DNA of 64,000 nt from Neckera pumila (taxonomy: Eukaryota; Streptophyta; Bryopsida; Hypnales; Neckeraceae): assembly GCA_963969595.1 (NCBI GenBank), contig OZ018408.1, positions 19,837,823 through 19,901,822 of the forward strand, in the 5' to 3' direction. Within the stretch, counting starts at the first letter, position 1; every line of letters starts with the position of its first letter. Positions 1-11,813 of the stretch are shown here, piece after piece. The translations under genes were made by a program, and so were the position numbers. A model generated the notes under the pieces. The model was not told the origin of the DNA. It saw only the letters and a program-made list of their open reading frames with translations, and did not search any database.

Positions 1-193
1 TTCTGTTCTCGTTCATTCACTTGCAGTGAAGGAGGTCATTGTACAAGCACTGCCGTTTGCTCTCACCTCAAAATGAGAGGCGAGCAGTAACCCTACTAAG
101 AACTTAACTTGGGGCGTCTGTACTAGGAAAAAAAATATTCCAAAACTTTTTCCCCACTAAAATCTAAAATGCTCTATAGCAACATGGAAGACG
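1..193 (-). other. 3' flank / probable 3' UTR of the galactosyltransferase gene
   Basis: This stretch lies directly downstream of the stop codon of the minus-strand galactosyltransferase gene. It has no open frame of note. It most likely holds the 3' UTR and polyadenylation region, which may continue beyond the window edge. Confidence 0.4.
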
Positions 194-3100
194 TTAGGGA
201 TCCGCGGTATTGCAGCAGATCCCATGTTGTCCTTCCAGCTCTTTGCTCCACAGACACTGCATCTGAGTGGGATTCTGATAATGTGATATGGTGAACCCAT
301 TCTCACATTGTCCGTGTTGATAACTGTCGAGGCTTACATAGTCTACCGTCGTGTTCTTTAGAGTTTTGAACTGATCAATCCATATTCCCATTGCCACGTC
401 CTCCAATTTGAAAAACTGCAACCCCATTCTCAATACATAGATTCAGGTAGGCTCATACAATAATATAAAACTTGACATAGTTTCGAGCCGAATGGAAAGA
501 TCCTGAAGATTGGCTGAATGAATGAGACGGAATTTGTACCTTCAAAATGTTCTTCTGGTGACCTCGGACTACAAAATGAGCAAGGTCCTGAGACAGGATA
601 TAGCCTGGTCCATGAGCCCACGGTGGGTAAGTAGAATTACCCCAGTCCTGCATCCAAATAACAAACGTCAACTTCGCACACAACGCAATTCAAAAACAGA
701 ATAAATCATGTTATTAATACGAAGTGCCCAAGCTAAAAATATAAAGTTCACATTATGAAGCTAATAGAGGATCACAGTAACTTTCCAATCATACTTCTAT
801 GGTTCAAAAATGTAGGATATGATTTCTGCTTTCTATTGGTACATTCTGTCACATTCATAATTGATTTGTACTCAACTCTTAGAGATATGGAAGTAGCGAC
901 TTTGGGCCATTTGAAAATGTATGGGTTAAACATAATCAAAAGCTAATTACAAACTGTCAAAGGAATAAGCACAGTTGACCATGAGAGAGAGTGAGATCCA
1001 TTACACTTATATTGATAAACCACTTGTTACTAGGGTCTCGTGCAGGAGTGGCATTGAAGGCAACATTGCCCAGAAGAAGACTATAGTTGTGTCTCGACTC
1101 AACAATGCTTGAAAGAACCGCATCCACTCGCACAAACGTGTCGTCATCAGTCTTCATTACATATTTTGTCTTCAGGTTGTATTCCTGGTCAACCACAAAG
1201 GGAACTTGCCAGTGAGTTAACAGTGCATTGTTGGGTTCTGCTAATTCAACGACCTCCACGTAACAGACCCAAAATCATCGAAGGTAGAAAAACCATGCTG
1301 TTAACATGTCCGTGCGCATTCGAAAAAGAGAAAGTCTACTAAAGAGGTCATAACATATTTATATTACTACAAAATGTAGGGAATGATTCCTTCTTTGTAT
1401 TGGTACAGAATGCTACCCTCCTTGAAGCTTCCAAAATGATGTCTTTCAACTCCCATAGATATGGAAGCCACCACTTCTGAACATTTGAGCACTGAGGAGT
1501 TAAATGAAGCACCACAAAACGGCCAAGGAAGTACATACCGCATACATACAAATGGCTAGAGTTTTGTAGGTGATTATGTTGTAGTAGTCCACCATTGGCA
1601 GAATCTGCATGTCCCCATAAGTAAGAGACTCGCTCCACAACTCTTCATTCACTTGCTTGTTCTGGTGCTGCATAACCATCCAACTACGTCATAAGGTGTA
1701 AGTGCTCTCACCCAACACCTGTTCCTTGCAATGTGAATATGAGTGAAAAACAAGAGTCGTGTACAAAATTTACGTAATATTGCATATTTCTGAACACCAG
1801 AATTAGCAGAATTGTAGGGCCTTGCTCAGATGCGTGCCCTACTTCACATCAAACTTCCATATCTAGATCTACTTCCACCCTCGAAATCAAACATAAAATG
1901 ATAAACTTACCAATCCCACAAAAAACCGCACCACTACAGTCCTATTTCGAACCTCCGGATACTGCATCCAAGTCCTTCTCACGGCCATCCTTCGAACAAA
2001 GTTGCTGTTTGAGGAGAACACTCCAATAAACAGAGTTGCCTTTTTCGGCAACTTGGGAGCCCTAATGACCTTCAAATCAGGTATAACTGATGCATCATCA
2101 GATATTGGAAGCCCGTTCACTATCACTGAAGATGTTTGCAGGTCCTCTTTGATGCGCAACGAATTCACCATCCAGGGCTCCAAGCTCTGTCTCAGAAAAA
2201 GATCACTGATTAATACCGCAGGAACTGACGACGGCACCCCTCTGTGTGGAGATTAGGTCTTAACTCGTAAATGCCCAAACCAAAAATAGAAAGTCTACTT
2301 CGGAAGCTAACATCTACCTACTGTAACTTTGTAAACATAACTGTTCCATTGTTCAAAAAGTGACGTATAATTACTTCTCTCGGTCAGTGCATTTTGTTAC
2401 CTTCCTTGAACCTTCCAAATGACGTATTTCAACTTCTAAGAAGCAGCCACTTTGGGTCATTTGGGTGTCTGACGGATGCACCACTCTATTTTAATATAAG
2501 AAAGGCACTGAAAGTGAAATGGCAGCAGCAATACGAGGTCATTTCGAAAACCAGTTCAACAAAACGGAAGAGAATGGTGAAAGACACCTGACGGTACTTG
2601 AATGACGAAACATGTTTTCCGTTAATAGAGACGTGGAAACCGTCCCACCCAGTCGAGATAGTAGCCACAAAAGGAAACCCCTCAGCAAATGGAAACCAGG
2701 TGCTTGGCGACCCTAAAACATTGAGCTCGTTCCAAAGTCCTGGACCAACCTCTCTCGTCATCTTCTGTCCAATGTCGGGGTTGCAGAGTTTCAGACCATC
2801 CACTGTCAAAAACCATTAGGATATGAGCTCTTGGACTTCACAAAATTCAAAACCTTGGATAAATCTTTTCAAAAGAAATTACACTGTTTCAGGAACAATT
2901 ACACACCATAAAGAGAATCTTCCGAGTGATACATGCACCTGCCACACGCTGATGCACCTTCTTTACGATGTCATCTAAATGTTCTTCAAATAGCCTAATC
3001 TTACTGAAAACCCTGCTTTTCATAAACCATTCGACGACTGTAGATGGAATGCTAACCTGTCATGTCATTATCACCCTTGCTATCCGGTACACTAGGGCAT

Positions 3101-3873
3101 CGCTGTTCAGTTTCCCAATCCCCACCAACAGTCCAAGTGTTATGAACAATAATTGGATGCTCAGTCACCTGATCACCATGCAAACGCACTGAAAAATGAA
3201 ACACCACCGGCTCATCGTCCTCTCCAAACAACTTTGAGCCAATAAGCTCCAAAGAGAATTTTCCACTGGAAACCCCGGGTGTGCCCACCACCGTCACCGA
3301 AGAATCCAACACCAGCCCACACGGAATGGGCAGCAGAAACGGATCGGTTTTCAATTGAGTGGCATTCAAAGCACTCACAAAATAGGGACACTTGTTGCCC
3401 ACTCTCTGATGGTTACTACTACTGTTGGCTCGTTTCTTCGCCTCCTCCACCATGGTCTTGGTGATCTCTTCCCATGCCCAAGCCCCTTCCCGCATCGCCT
3501 TGCTCGCTTCCTCTGTAATGTTCGGCCGCTTCAAATGTTTCACCATGTATCCCCATACTGGTGATACCTTCGGGATCTTCAGATATTTAGGGTCAATGGT
3601 GGGGTACTCCGATACTATAGTTTCGTCGGAGAGGGGTTCACTTGAATCAAAAACAGCATTGCTGGAGTTGCTAAGGGAGCTGGAATTGCTGTCTAGAGGA
3701 TTAGGGCGGGGAGTGGAAAGCAAGGTGAGATCCCATAGAGAAGAATTGTAAAATTCGTAAGACGGGTACCTCGGGTTCTTGAAGCCTAAAATACCGGTCG
3801 TTAAGCTACATCGTATAGCAAAGAGAGAGAGAAGTAAAAGCAGAATGTAGCCTCCTCGCCTCTTCTTTGACAT
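194..3873 (-). CDS. GALT: Hydroxyproline O-galactosyltransferase (GT31 with galectin-like domain), 7 exons
   Basis: Complete gene, exons 3873-3057, 2802-2588, 2186-1911, 1667-1539, 1184-1005, 647-540 and 415-194. All junctions are GT-AG, and the phases join into one 648-residue frame. A type II membrane anchor lies near residues 8-27. The galectin-like domain (about 160-385) includes NKCPYF and WFPFAEG. The GT31 catalytic domain has RMAVRRTW (about 410), the metal-binding DDD (492-494, in MKTDDDTF), GPGY (552-555) and EDVAMG (580-585). The length matches the 600-700 residues usual for plant GALT2-6. Members of this family add the first galactose to hydroxyproline of arabinogalactan proteins in the Golgi; that role is inferred from the family. 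The exon 5 donor (AAGT|GTAATG) is the least certain junction. The start is the first Met of the frame, just before the basic stretch and anchor. Confidence 0.93.
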
Positions 3874-4587
3874 GGCGTAAAAATCAATACGGACGCTCGC
3901 TGCCGCTGCCGCCGCCGCCGCTGCTGCTGCTGCCCCTTCCGCCCTGCAACTGCACTGCGGATGGTATGCAATAGAGGCCTTGCAAAACGAAAATCAATCC
4001 ATCCATTGCCAGGTCGTTATTACGGAACCGTCTCGGTCTGAGCTTAAACCCACAGTGGTGAGCTTGGAAATTAATTTTGGTAGCTGCAACCATCACATCA
4101 AGCAACTCTAATCAGATTTTGTTTACAAGTTGCTCATAGTTATAACCCAAGAATTTTACAACCCAATATGCTCATAACCCAAATCTCCAAAAAGGATACG
4201 TGTATATCCGGGCGCTCAGGGTGGCAATCAGTGCCTCCACTTCCACAGAAATTGCAAATTTCGAATTCCAGCCACTCGTGTCGGGATCCAAACAGTGAAA
4301 AGACCTTCGAGTCGATAAAATGATTAAGAAAAACAGAGGATTATGCCATCAGCGGATTGCTCTGAATTCGGTGGAAAATTGCAAAATGCGGTATAGATCG
4401 GAGATACATGAATCGAATCGAAAAGACCGATCAAGGTTGATAGGCTTTGCAGAACGTTTCCAGACAAGTTGCTTAATACTTCGAGTCCTCCTTCCCCCAA
4501 TCCTCTCTAAATTAACCCACCCTTGCAAACCACTTAGCAACAAAAGGGCAGTCGTCACAATTCAAGCTCGGGAAACGCACCTGCAAC
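3874..4587 (-). promoter_or_regulatory. Upstream region of the galactosyltransferase gene
   Basis: The sequence upstream of the start codon begins with an imperfect GCC/GCT trinucleotide run (about 3898-3935), then AT-richer DNA without another gene. I infer that it holds the 5' UTR and core promoter. I could not place a TATA box with confidence. Confidence 0.35.
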
Positions 4588-4649
4588 AAGAAGAAGAAGA
4601 AGAAGAAGAAGAAGAAGAAGAAGAAGAAGAAGAAGAAGAAGAAGAAGAA
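4588..4649 (+). repeat. (AAG)n microsatellite, about 20 units
   Basis: This is a pure AAG tract of 62 bases, reading as CTT on the minus strand. CTT-rich tracts are common in plant 5' leaders, and this one lies about 700 bp upstream of the minus-strand galactosyltransferase start. Its poly-Glu or poly-Leu readings are therefore not evidence of a protein. Confidence 0.9.
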
Positions 4650-4898
4650 TCACGATCGCCGGCGTACCCAAGAAGCAGATCAAGAATAGTTGCAACCCCT
4701 GTAGTACCACCACCACGAACGAATTCTTAAAAGATTCAGCTCGATCCCGTTTGAACCTAAACCACGAAGGGGCCACCAAACTCCCCACCCACGACCTACA
4801 GAACTAACAGCAGCAGCATCGCCCATGCGCAGAAGGGGAATGGATTCATAAAGTTAAGCTCATCAGTGCGAGAGAACGGCGAGCTCCTGACTCCGCCC

Positions 4899-4936
4899 CC
4901 TGCCTGCCTGCCTGCCTGCGCCTGCCTGCCTGCCAG
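4899..4936 (+). repeat. (CCTG)n / (CTGC)n short tandem repeat
   Basis: About nine copies of a CCTG tetranucleotide with a small interruption. The rest of 4650-5700 is moderately GC-rich. At about 5270-5500 it carries a loose set of repeats around CGACCGATGGT, and I see no convincing gene in it. Confidence 0.8.
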
Positions 4937-5711
4937 TCTCTCCAACTCCCCAGACAGTAACAGAAGCACAATTTCTTTTAGAAAACAAATTGGCGATGGT
5001 CTCACGCGCATTGAAAGCGAGTGAAATGCATCATTTCGTCAAAGTTGCAGGACTGCCTGCAGCAGTCTTTTTTTACAGAAGAAAAAATTGGCTGGAATCC
5101 GAAAGTCCGACATACCGGCTCGGGGGTGCCGTGAACGAACAGGAACTCATACGGGCCCTAAGTTTATTGCACCAATGATTTCCCACGGCGGCCCGATCTA
5201 CAGCTTCCAACGACGGCCAGATCAATCGCGGAGCTGAGCTTCTTCTTTTTGCGCAATCACATACTCAGACACAACTCGACCGATGGTCTGTAGTCCCGAC
5301 CGGTGGTTTGTCAAGAATCTGTTCGGCGATTGACGGTTTCTTGAACCGATCGAAGGACGGATGTACCATCCGAAGGTCGGTGACCACTCGACTAACGAGC
5401 TCTTGGCCCGATCAACGGTCGAGTGCACCGTCCGAACCTCAGTCGGGTTTTGTTATGGGCGACTAATGGTTTCTAGTACCGTCCGACGGTCAGTCAATTC
5501 CCCTCCCTCTCGACCTAGTCCTACCGAAAGTCGCCGGCATGGTACGAGGACCACAATGGCTGACTTGTTCGGCAGCAATTGAAGCTGAATTTAATTGGGT
5601 GACTTGGAGTGTGAGGCTTTCTTTTTATAATTTTTTTTTTATAGGAGGTATTCTCTCATTTTTGGCTATTTATTGCAAAAAAACAATCATTCACAATAAC
5701 ATAATGTAACC

Positions 5712-5903
5712 AGGCAATGGTCCTCCTCATGCTAAGAAGATATTATGCTTTGCTGGATACTAGAAAGAGACTTATAAATTAATTCAAGGATTGTAGTTAA
5801 AGAGCCATCAATAAGACCATTTTGTTCAATGTAAGGGGCTCCTTTTTTCAAAATTGTAAAAAAGGCCCTTGTCTCCGTCATTGATAAACTATGTTACGAG
5901 AAG
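5712..5903 (+). repeat. Dispersed repeat F, copy 1
   Basis: This segment matches 60383-60566 in the same order: CAATGGTCCTC, a GACTTAT(C/A)A..TTAATTCAA block, ACAATTTTGTTCA and a final ATGTTACG block. The copies are clearly related but diverged. Ends and class are not resolved. Confidence 0.65.
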
Positions 5904-6083
5904 AGCCTTTGCGACAAGAGTTTAGGAAATTTGGAGTTTCTTTTACTACATTTTGCCAAATCCATCCAAGTGATACCAAGGATTTGTCAAATTTTCCTTG
6001 TTACATTAAACCATGAAATACATATAGAAAAAGATCATTTAAAATAGCATAAACTGGCTTCTTTATTTCATAGACAATTGCTA

Positions 6084-6239
6084 CACTGAATAGGGATATT
6101 AAGAGGACCAAATAATTAAAGGGACCTTTCTTCAGAATCTGTACATATTTGAGGCAAGATGTACAACCCGCAATAGATATTTCTATAGTGTGGGATGTCG
6201 ATTAATTAGTATGAGTCCCCTTAATACCCCTATTCAGTG
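6084..6239 (+). mobile_element. TA-flanked MITE, family G copy 1 (CACTGAATAGGG ends)
   Basis: The left end CACTGAATAGGGATATTAAG is matched in inverted orientation at the right end, which reads CTTAATACCCCTATTCAGTG. Both ends are flanked by TA. The 156 bp length, long inverted ends and TA target fit a Tc1/mariner-type MITE. A second copy lies near 26.5 kb and a decayed one probably near 48.5 kb. Confidence 0.8.
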
Positions 6240-6823
6240 TAGTTTGCTACTGAGCGACATGGATGGAGGGCTAATTTAAGAAAAATCTACCCTGACCTGG
6301 ACTGAAGAATGATTGTTGGTCAATGAGGGGGGGACTGAGGGACTGGGGGAGTGGATCGTGGGCTTTCAAGACCAAGTACGTTGGCACCATGATTGTCCCT
6401 GTTGGGTATACAGTACAAATTTAGAATTAGAAAATATGCGTTACGCATACCGGCCACGGGTGGACTGATATGGAGGAGGTTGGTTGGATACGGTATACTC
6501 CGTGTATGCTACTGTACGGACTCCACAATAGGGGTAGTCACACCTTCTCGATTCCATGAAGGTTGAGAAGATTGAGAGAGAAAAGTGGAGCCAATGAGAG
6601 CACATTCTCAACGAAGAAGGTGTAACACCCCTTGTAAATGGTCCGGAGAAACAGAGTTGAAAACGGACCTCACTTTTACTTATTCTGGACGCATCAGTTA
6701 TGCAGACTTGCCTGGTTGTTTGCCGCGTTTCACGGTCAGTCATTCACTGGGATTCACGGTGAAATCTTCAAGGGTCGTTCGTGGTGATATCTGTAGCAGA
6801 GGATGAAACTTCAAAAAACAAGG
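6240..6823. other. Intergenic stretch without a recognised gene
   Basis: Mixed-composition DNA, with the run CAACCTTCATGGAA and its complement recurring here and again at 7800-7900 on either side of the following TTAA element. This suggests that the element inserted into a pre-existing sequence with a short repeat. No gene is seen. Confidence 0.4.
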
Positions 6824-7751
6824 TTAACCCCTAAAGTTTCATGACTATGTAATCACCAAAAATGCTCCAAAACTGCCATTTCTAATACAACTTCCAAATT
6901 TTTGGAAAAAAACAATTTTTGACGCATGTAACCGTAGGATCTTGTAGTATGATATTTTGAAAACATGTGGTAAAAATTTCAGAAATTTCCACCGTGTGGA
7001 TCATAAGATATAAGCATTCAAAGTCTTGAAAACCATTTTTTCAATCCTGCGAAAAACCGGGCAACTGCACTTTGCAAGCTCACTTTTCAATGAAAAAATG
7101 CCGATAAAGGTGGTGCTTCTTTGAATTCAATTTCCTAAACAAGTTGTCTATATGCTTGAAAAATTTCACATCATTTGGAATTGTACAATATATAGGAAAA
7201 AATAGTAAGTAGAAAGAAGTAGAAAATGATTCAAAATACTAAATTATTAAAAATTTAATCATGGATTATAAAATGCCAATCCCAAAGGTCGTAATGTTGT
7301 AATAATCAATCTACATCCTAGGATTCTATTTTTTTCCAAAAATATTGGAAATTGATTTAAATAAAGGACTTTAAAGTTTCTTTTAGAGTAGAAAATCCAT
7401 AACTGCCCACAATTCAAAAACCCTCATAACTTTTGACTCATTGATTGAAATGGAACGACTCAAAGCTTTTTAAGTCTATATAAATGTAGAGAACCAATTT
7501 CAAAAAAAGAATTCGAAAAAAATGATTTTTTCTGATTTGCCCAACTGCCCAATTACAATAAAAAGTAACATATTAGGTTACAACTTTTGACTCGTATTTT
7601 GAAATGTCATGAAACTTGGTACACATGAAGATATTCCGTGCTCCCACCTTCTATTAAAATTTCAGCCTCAAATATGGATATCTCTAGTCACATGTACCTG
7701 CCCAAAATTTCTATACGGCCAAAAAACGCATGTTGGTCCTTTAGGGGTTAA
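6824..7751 (+). mobile_element. TTAA element family A, copy A1 (full length)
   Basis: It starts TTAACCCCTAAAG and ends with the inverted equivalent CTTTAGGGGTTAA, 928 bp including both TTAA sites. The interior is AT-rich with no coding frame. It closely matches A2, A3 and the outer part of A4. Features shared by all copies include a GTGTGGATCATAAGATATAAG block and several ATAACTTTTGACTC motifs. TTAA duplication with CCC-type inverted ends is the hallmark of piggyBac-like elements; Sola3-type elements also use TTAA. Non-autonomous status is inferred from the lack of any transposase. Confidence 0.9.
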
Positions 7752-7982
7752 TAAACCCCGTGTGTAAACTTCTTCACGGAACATTCTTATCCTCTGGAGC
7801 AGAAGAACAGCTCTTCTCAACCTTCACTGAACGGAATGAAACAAAGCTGCGGAGTGCCAACACCCAAGCCCCACGTCCTGATTCTCAACCTTCATGGAAC
7901 TGCGTGAAGAAGCTGTGACTACCTCTGATATATTTATGGCTGTTCAATTCTTAATTTTTTATTTATTTATTTGTTGGGGGTC

Positions 7983-8008
7983 GGGGGGGGGGGGGGGGGG
8001 GGGGGGGG
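7983..8008 (+). repeat. Poly-G tract (26 G)
   Basis: An uninterrupted run of 26 G, preceded by TTGGGGGTC. It could form a G-quadruplex or be a collapsed or length-uncertain homopolymer in the assembly. Confidence 0.85.
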
Positions 8009-8289
8009 AAGATGCTTTGCATTTATTAAACTTTTGAGTTGCTACAGTTCCAGGGGCATTTCAGTACAGTAGTGTAGCATGAAAACAACTCCGTCTCGTC
8101 TCTCTAGGACAATTTTTTTCCTTTTTACAGATTTTGCAAAAGTGACCTCATTCAGTTTGTTATTGCATTTACAAAAGGGCCTGGGCATGTGTGATTTATT
8201 CCGGTAAAGAGATGCAACAACAACTGAAGTGAACAAGTCAGTGGCAATTGACTGAATATTGACGTGTATTACAATTTTGAAAGAGTATG

Positions 8290-8365
8290 CCTGAATATGC
8301 AATAATTTGAAAGCAACATGCAATAATTTGAAAGCATCATGCAATAATTTGAAACTACGTAATAA
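8290..8365 (+). repeat. Short tandem repeat, about 23 bp unit, 3-4 copies
   Basis: The phrase ATGCAATAATTTGAAA recurs at about 23 bp spacing at 8297, 8320 and 8340, with a weaker last unit. It produces a repetitive FKLLH reading on the minus strand that looks like a protein but is a by-product of the repeat. Confidence 0.75.
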
Positions 8366-8395
8366 TTGTGCTGTAAAGCATGTGATTTTCATAGC

Positions 8396-9215
8396 TACTA
8401 GTGTGCCCTGAGCTGTTGCCACAGCCAAAACAAAAGTAAAAGCAATTTTCTAATTTTTTTAACTCATAAACTTTGAAATTCAATAACTTTCCTATCCCAA
8501 GTCCTTGCACGAAACAAAAGCCTTGCACTCCTCCTCACTGGGGGCTTTCCAACGGTACCAAGAATGTGACAAATTGACACATGATTCAAAAGATACATAA
8601 TTTAGCATAACTTAGTAATTTTTAAGATCCAAAAATAACTTTGAAATTCAATAACTTTCCCATCCTAGGTCGAAATGTCATGAAACAAAGCCCGTGCACC
8701 CATCCTTGCCAAGAGCTTTCCAACAGTACCAAGCATGCCCCCGCGGACACACTATTTAGGAGATCTCAACATAACAAACAAAACAAATTTAAGGTATGGA
8801 CTAGTATGCCCTAATCTGCTGCCACAGCCAAAATAAAAATAAAAGTAATTTTCTTATTTTTTTAAATTGGAAATAACTCCAAAATTAATAACTTTCACAC
8901 CTGGTAGATCAAAATGCCACAAATTAAAGCTCTTGTATCCTTCTGTCGAGCTCTTTCTGACAATATTAAGCATGTGACCGGAGAATGCACAATCCCATTG
9001 TAACAGTTTAAATAAAATATAAAGTAATTTTCTAATTTTTTCAAAATTGCAAGTAACTCAAAAATCCATAACTTTCACATTGTAGGTCGAAAATCCAAAT
9101 CAAAGTCCATGCACCCCTCCTCATCAAGGGCTTTCCGACAGTATCAAGCATGCCGCCAGGGATGCACAATCTAGGAGATGCCACCGTAACAAACAAAACA
9201 AACAAATCGCTCAAT
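8396..9215 (+). repeat. Tandem array of about 200 bp units, four copies
   Basis: Each unit has the same order: GCCACAGCC(A)AAA, TAATTTTTT, ATAACTTTC, a GCACCC(C/A)TCC block, GGCTTTCC(A/G)AC, AGTACCAAG or TATCAAGC, and AACAAACAAAAC. Units begin near 8400, 8610, 8815 and 9005. They are well diverged, so the array is old. A fifth, separate unit lies at about 13630-13865. Confidence 0.75.
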
Positions 9216-10117
9216 GGATTTTAGGGTAGTGGCAACATTAACAATATGGGTCCCCGAGGACAGTGTAAGCTAATGTATCAAAGGTACTTTATGTCTCAAT
9301 CCGCACTTAGGTGCCACAATTGAATTTCTACATCAAATTCTCAAAGGTCCACGTCATCTCACACCATTCACAAAATGACATATGACACTTTTTCTTTTAC
9401 AAAAATGACTTAATTTATACTAAATCTTACCTTCACATAAAGTTCTATTAATTTCTTTTGAGAAGACAATAGTGGGTAAGGACTAAGTAAAATATGGCAC
9501 TTACTACATTCATACTTGCAATTGAGTTCATTTTGATTCCACTCAAGCAAAGAAAAAATGAAAAGAAAGATTTTTTTTCTAAATCATTTTTTTTTCATTT
9601 CCTAATGTTAGGTCCTAAAATTTGGTATGTAAATTTTAAATTGAATTGTTACTATTTTTTAGAATAAAATATTAAAATATTTTAGTAAAATCTTATTCTA
9701 TTCACTCAACTTCTAGTAAAGTCATGAAAATTTTCCCGTCATTTTGTTCTTTTTTCACTTTTTATTTTATATAGCATTTGAATTCTCATCAATTTGTATT
9801 TCTTTTGGAATGATAAGAAAGCAAGATTGCATGCTATTGAATCACATTGGTTTTCTTCTTTCTAAGTTGAAGTTAAGGGCCCACCTCATTTATAAATGTG
9901 AGGTGTTAAGAAGGGCCAAAGACTTTTAGCACCACTTGAGATGTAAAGATTGAATTTTGAACTCCAACTATTGCAATAATAAAACAATTTTTTGCTAAAC
10001 CTAACAATAATAAAGGACATATGGTGGCATATTTGGTTTCTAAACCAAATGCTTCATCAAGGGATTTTAATATAAAACATAATAAAAGTATATTTGATTG
10101 TTTTAGTATGTATTTAG
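9216..10117. other. AT-rich intergenic DNA, no gene recognised
   Basis: Homopolymeric A/T runs and short frames only. I see no similarity to the other repeats in the window and no gene. Confidence 0.4.
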
Positions 10118-11043
10118 TTAACCCCTAAAAGTCCGTTGTTCCTTTGGGGGACAAATGCGTTTTCGGGTAAGTACCCAAGAGCTGAAATTTTCTCCTGATT
10201 TTCTGAAACTTTTTTGGGAGGTAGAAAAACTGATTAGCTTCATGGGAATATAATTTTTTTCACAATCGGTGCCTGGGAATAAAAATTATGACCAAATAAG
10301 CTCAAAACAAGGGACGGCGGGCAGCAAAAAAAATTTGCAATTTTTTTCTTTTTTTTTTAGAATTTTTTTTCTCATAGATTATATTTTTGTCTATCTAAAA
10401 AGCTTTGATTCATTTCATTTGGATTTGTTATGAGAAAGTTATGGACATTCTTATTTTTCGGGCAGTTAGAGCATCTTTTTGAAAAAAATAACTTGTAGGA
10501 CTCATTTCTGTATGAAATTTTTCAAATTTTTCAAATTTTTTTTTGCATGGTTAAGTTTACTTGCTAGAACAATTTGACCACTGGGATTAGTGCATTTTAA
10601 TTCCATCTAAAATATATGAATATTTTAGATTTTCCTTCTATCTCGTCCCTACTTCTACTTCACAATTTTTTCAATAATGAAAATTAAGTTATTTTGAGTT
10701 TTCTTTTTTGGGTAGATTGTCAACTCAATTCCCCACTATAAAAATTTAAAGCTCAAAACTCTGTAGTGTAAAATATTTAAGTTAAGAATGTTCAAAGTCA
10801 AAAAATCCAGTCCCACAATGTGCTAAAAAATTTGTTTTTTTCACTTTAAACGTAGATATCTTGCAATCTGTGTGGTCAAAAATTCTGAAATTTTTTCCAC
10901 ACATTCTCATACTAGTTAGGTGTAAGATCTATGGTTAGATTTGCAAAAAAAAACATTTTTAATTTTTTTTCACTCTTTGCTAAAGAAATGGCAGTTTTGG
11001 GTGTTTTTTGGCAAAAAATAGGCCTTGGGCCTTTAGGGGTTAA
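10118..11043 (+). mobile_element. TTAA element family B, copy B1 (full length)
   Basis: It begins TTAACCCCTAAAAGTCCG, with a GGGGGACAAATGCG block just inside, and ends GGGCCTTTAGGGGTTAA; 926 bp including both TTAA. The interior lacks coding capacity. Its right-hand TTAA (11040-11043) is also the left-hand TTAA of A2. The right part is related to the inverted left part of family A (motifs around ATCTTGCAATCTGTGTGGTC). Confidence 0.88.
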
Positions 11044-11813
11044 CCCCTAAACTTTCATGACTATGTAATCACCAAAAACGCTCCAAAACTGCCATTTCTA
11101 ATACAACTACCAAATTTTTGGAAAAAAACAATTTTTGAAACATGAAACCATAGGATCTTGTAGTATGATATTTTGAAACATGTGGTAAAAATTTCAGAAA
11201 ATTCCACCGTGTGGATCATAAGATATAAGCATTCAAAGTCTTGAAAACCATTTTTTCAATCCTGCGAAAAAACGGGCAGCTGCACTTTGCAAGCTCACTT
11301 TTCAATGAAAAAATGCCGATAAAGGTGGTGCTTCTTTGAATTCAGTTTCCTAAACAAGTTGTCTATATGCATGAAAAATTTCACATCATTTGGAATTGTA
11401 CAACATATAGGAAAAAAATAGTAAGTAGAAAGAAGTAGGAAATGATTCAAAATTCAAAATTGTTAAAATTAAATCATAGAATTTTAAAATGCCAATCCCA
11501 ACGGTTGTAATGTTGTAACAATCAATCTACATCCTAGGATTTTATTTTTTTCCAAAACTATTGAAAATTGAGTTAAATAAACGACTTTAAAGTTTTTTTT
11601 AGAGTAGAGAATCTATAACTGCCCGCAAATCAAAAACCCTCATAACTTTTGACTCGTATTTCAAAATGTCGTGAAACTTGGTACACAGGAAAATATTCCT
11701 CGCCCCCACCTTCTATTAAAACTTCAACCTCAAATATGGATATCTCTAGTCACACGTACCTGCCCAAAATTTATATAAGGCCAAAAAATGCATGTTGGTC
11801 CTTTAGGGGTTAA
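11040..11813 (+). mobile_element. TTAA element family A, copy A2 (internally shortened)
   Basis: It starts TTAACCCCTAAAC and ends CCTTTAGGGGTTAA, 774 bp. It follows A1 closely except for a missing internal block of about 150 bp, corresponding to the AAAGCTTTTTAAGTC region of A1. It abuts B1 with a single shared TTAA. Confidence 0.9.

Noticed and set aside
2968..3050. Extra galactosyltransferase exon reading EWFMKSRVF between exons 1 and 2
   Set aside because: Exon 1 (phase 1 donor at 3056) joins directly to the TG-GAT-GGT start of exon 2, giving the expected VDGL. The in-between reading has no usable splice borders.
4555..4788. Leu-rich membrane-like frame on the minus strand
   Set aside because: The leucine run is only the translation of the (AAG)n microsatellite.
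8042..8428. 128-codon minus-strand frame with FKLLH repeats
   Set aside because: The repeated peptide comes from a 23 bp DNA tandem repeat. No domain was recognised.
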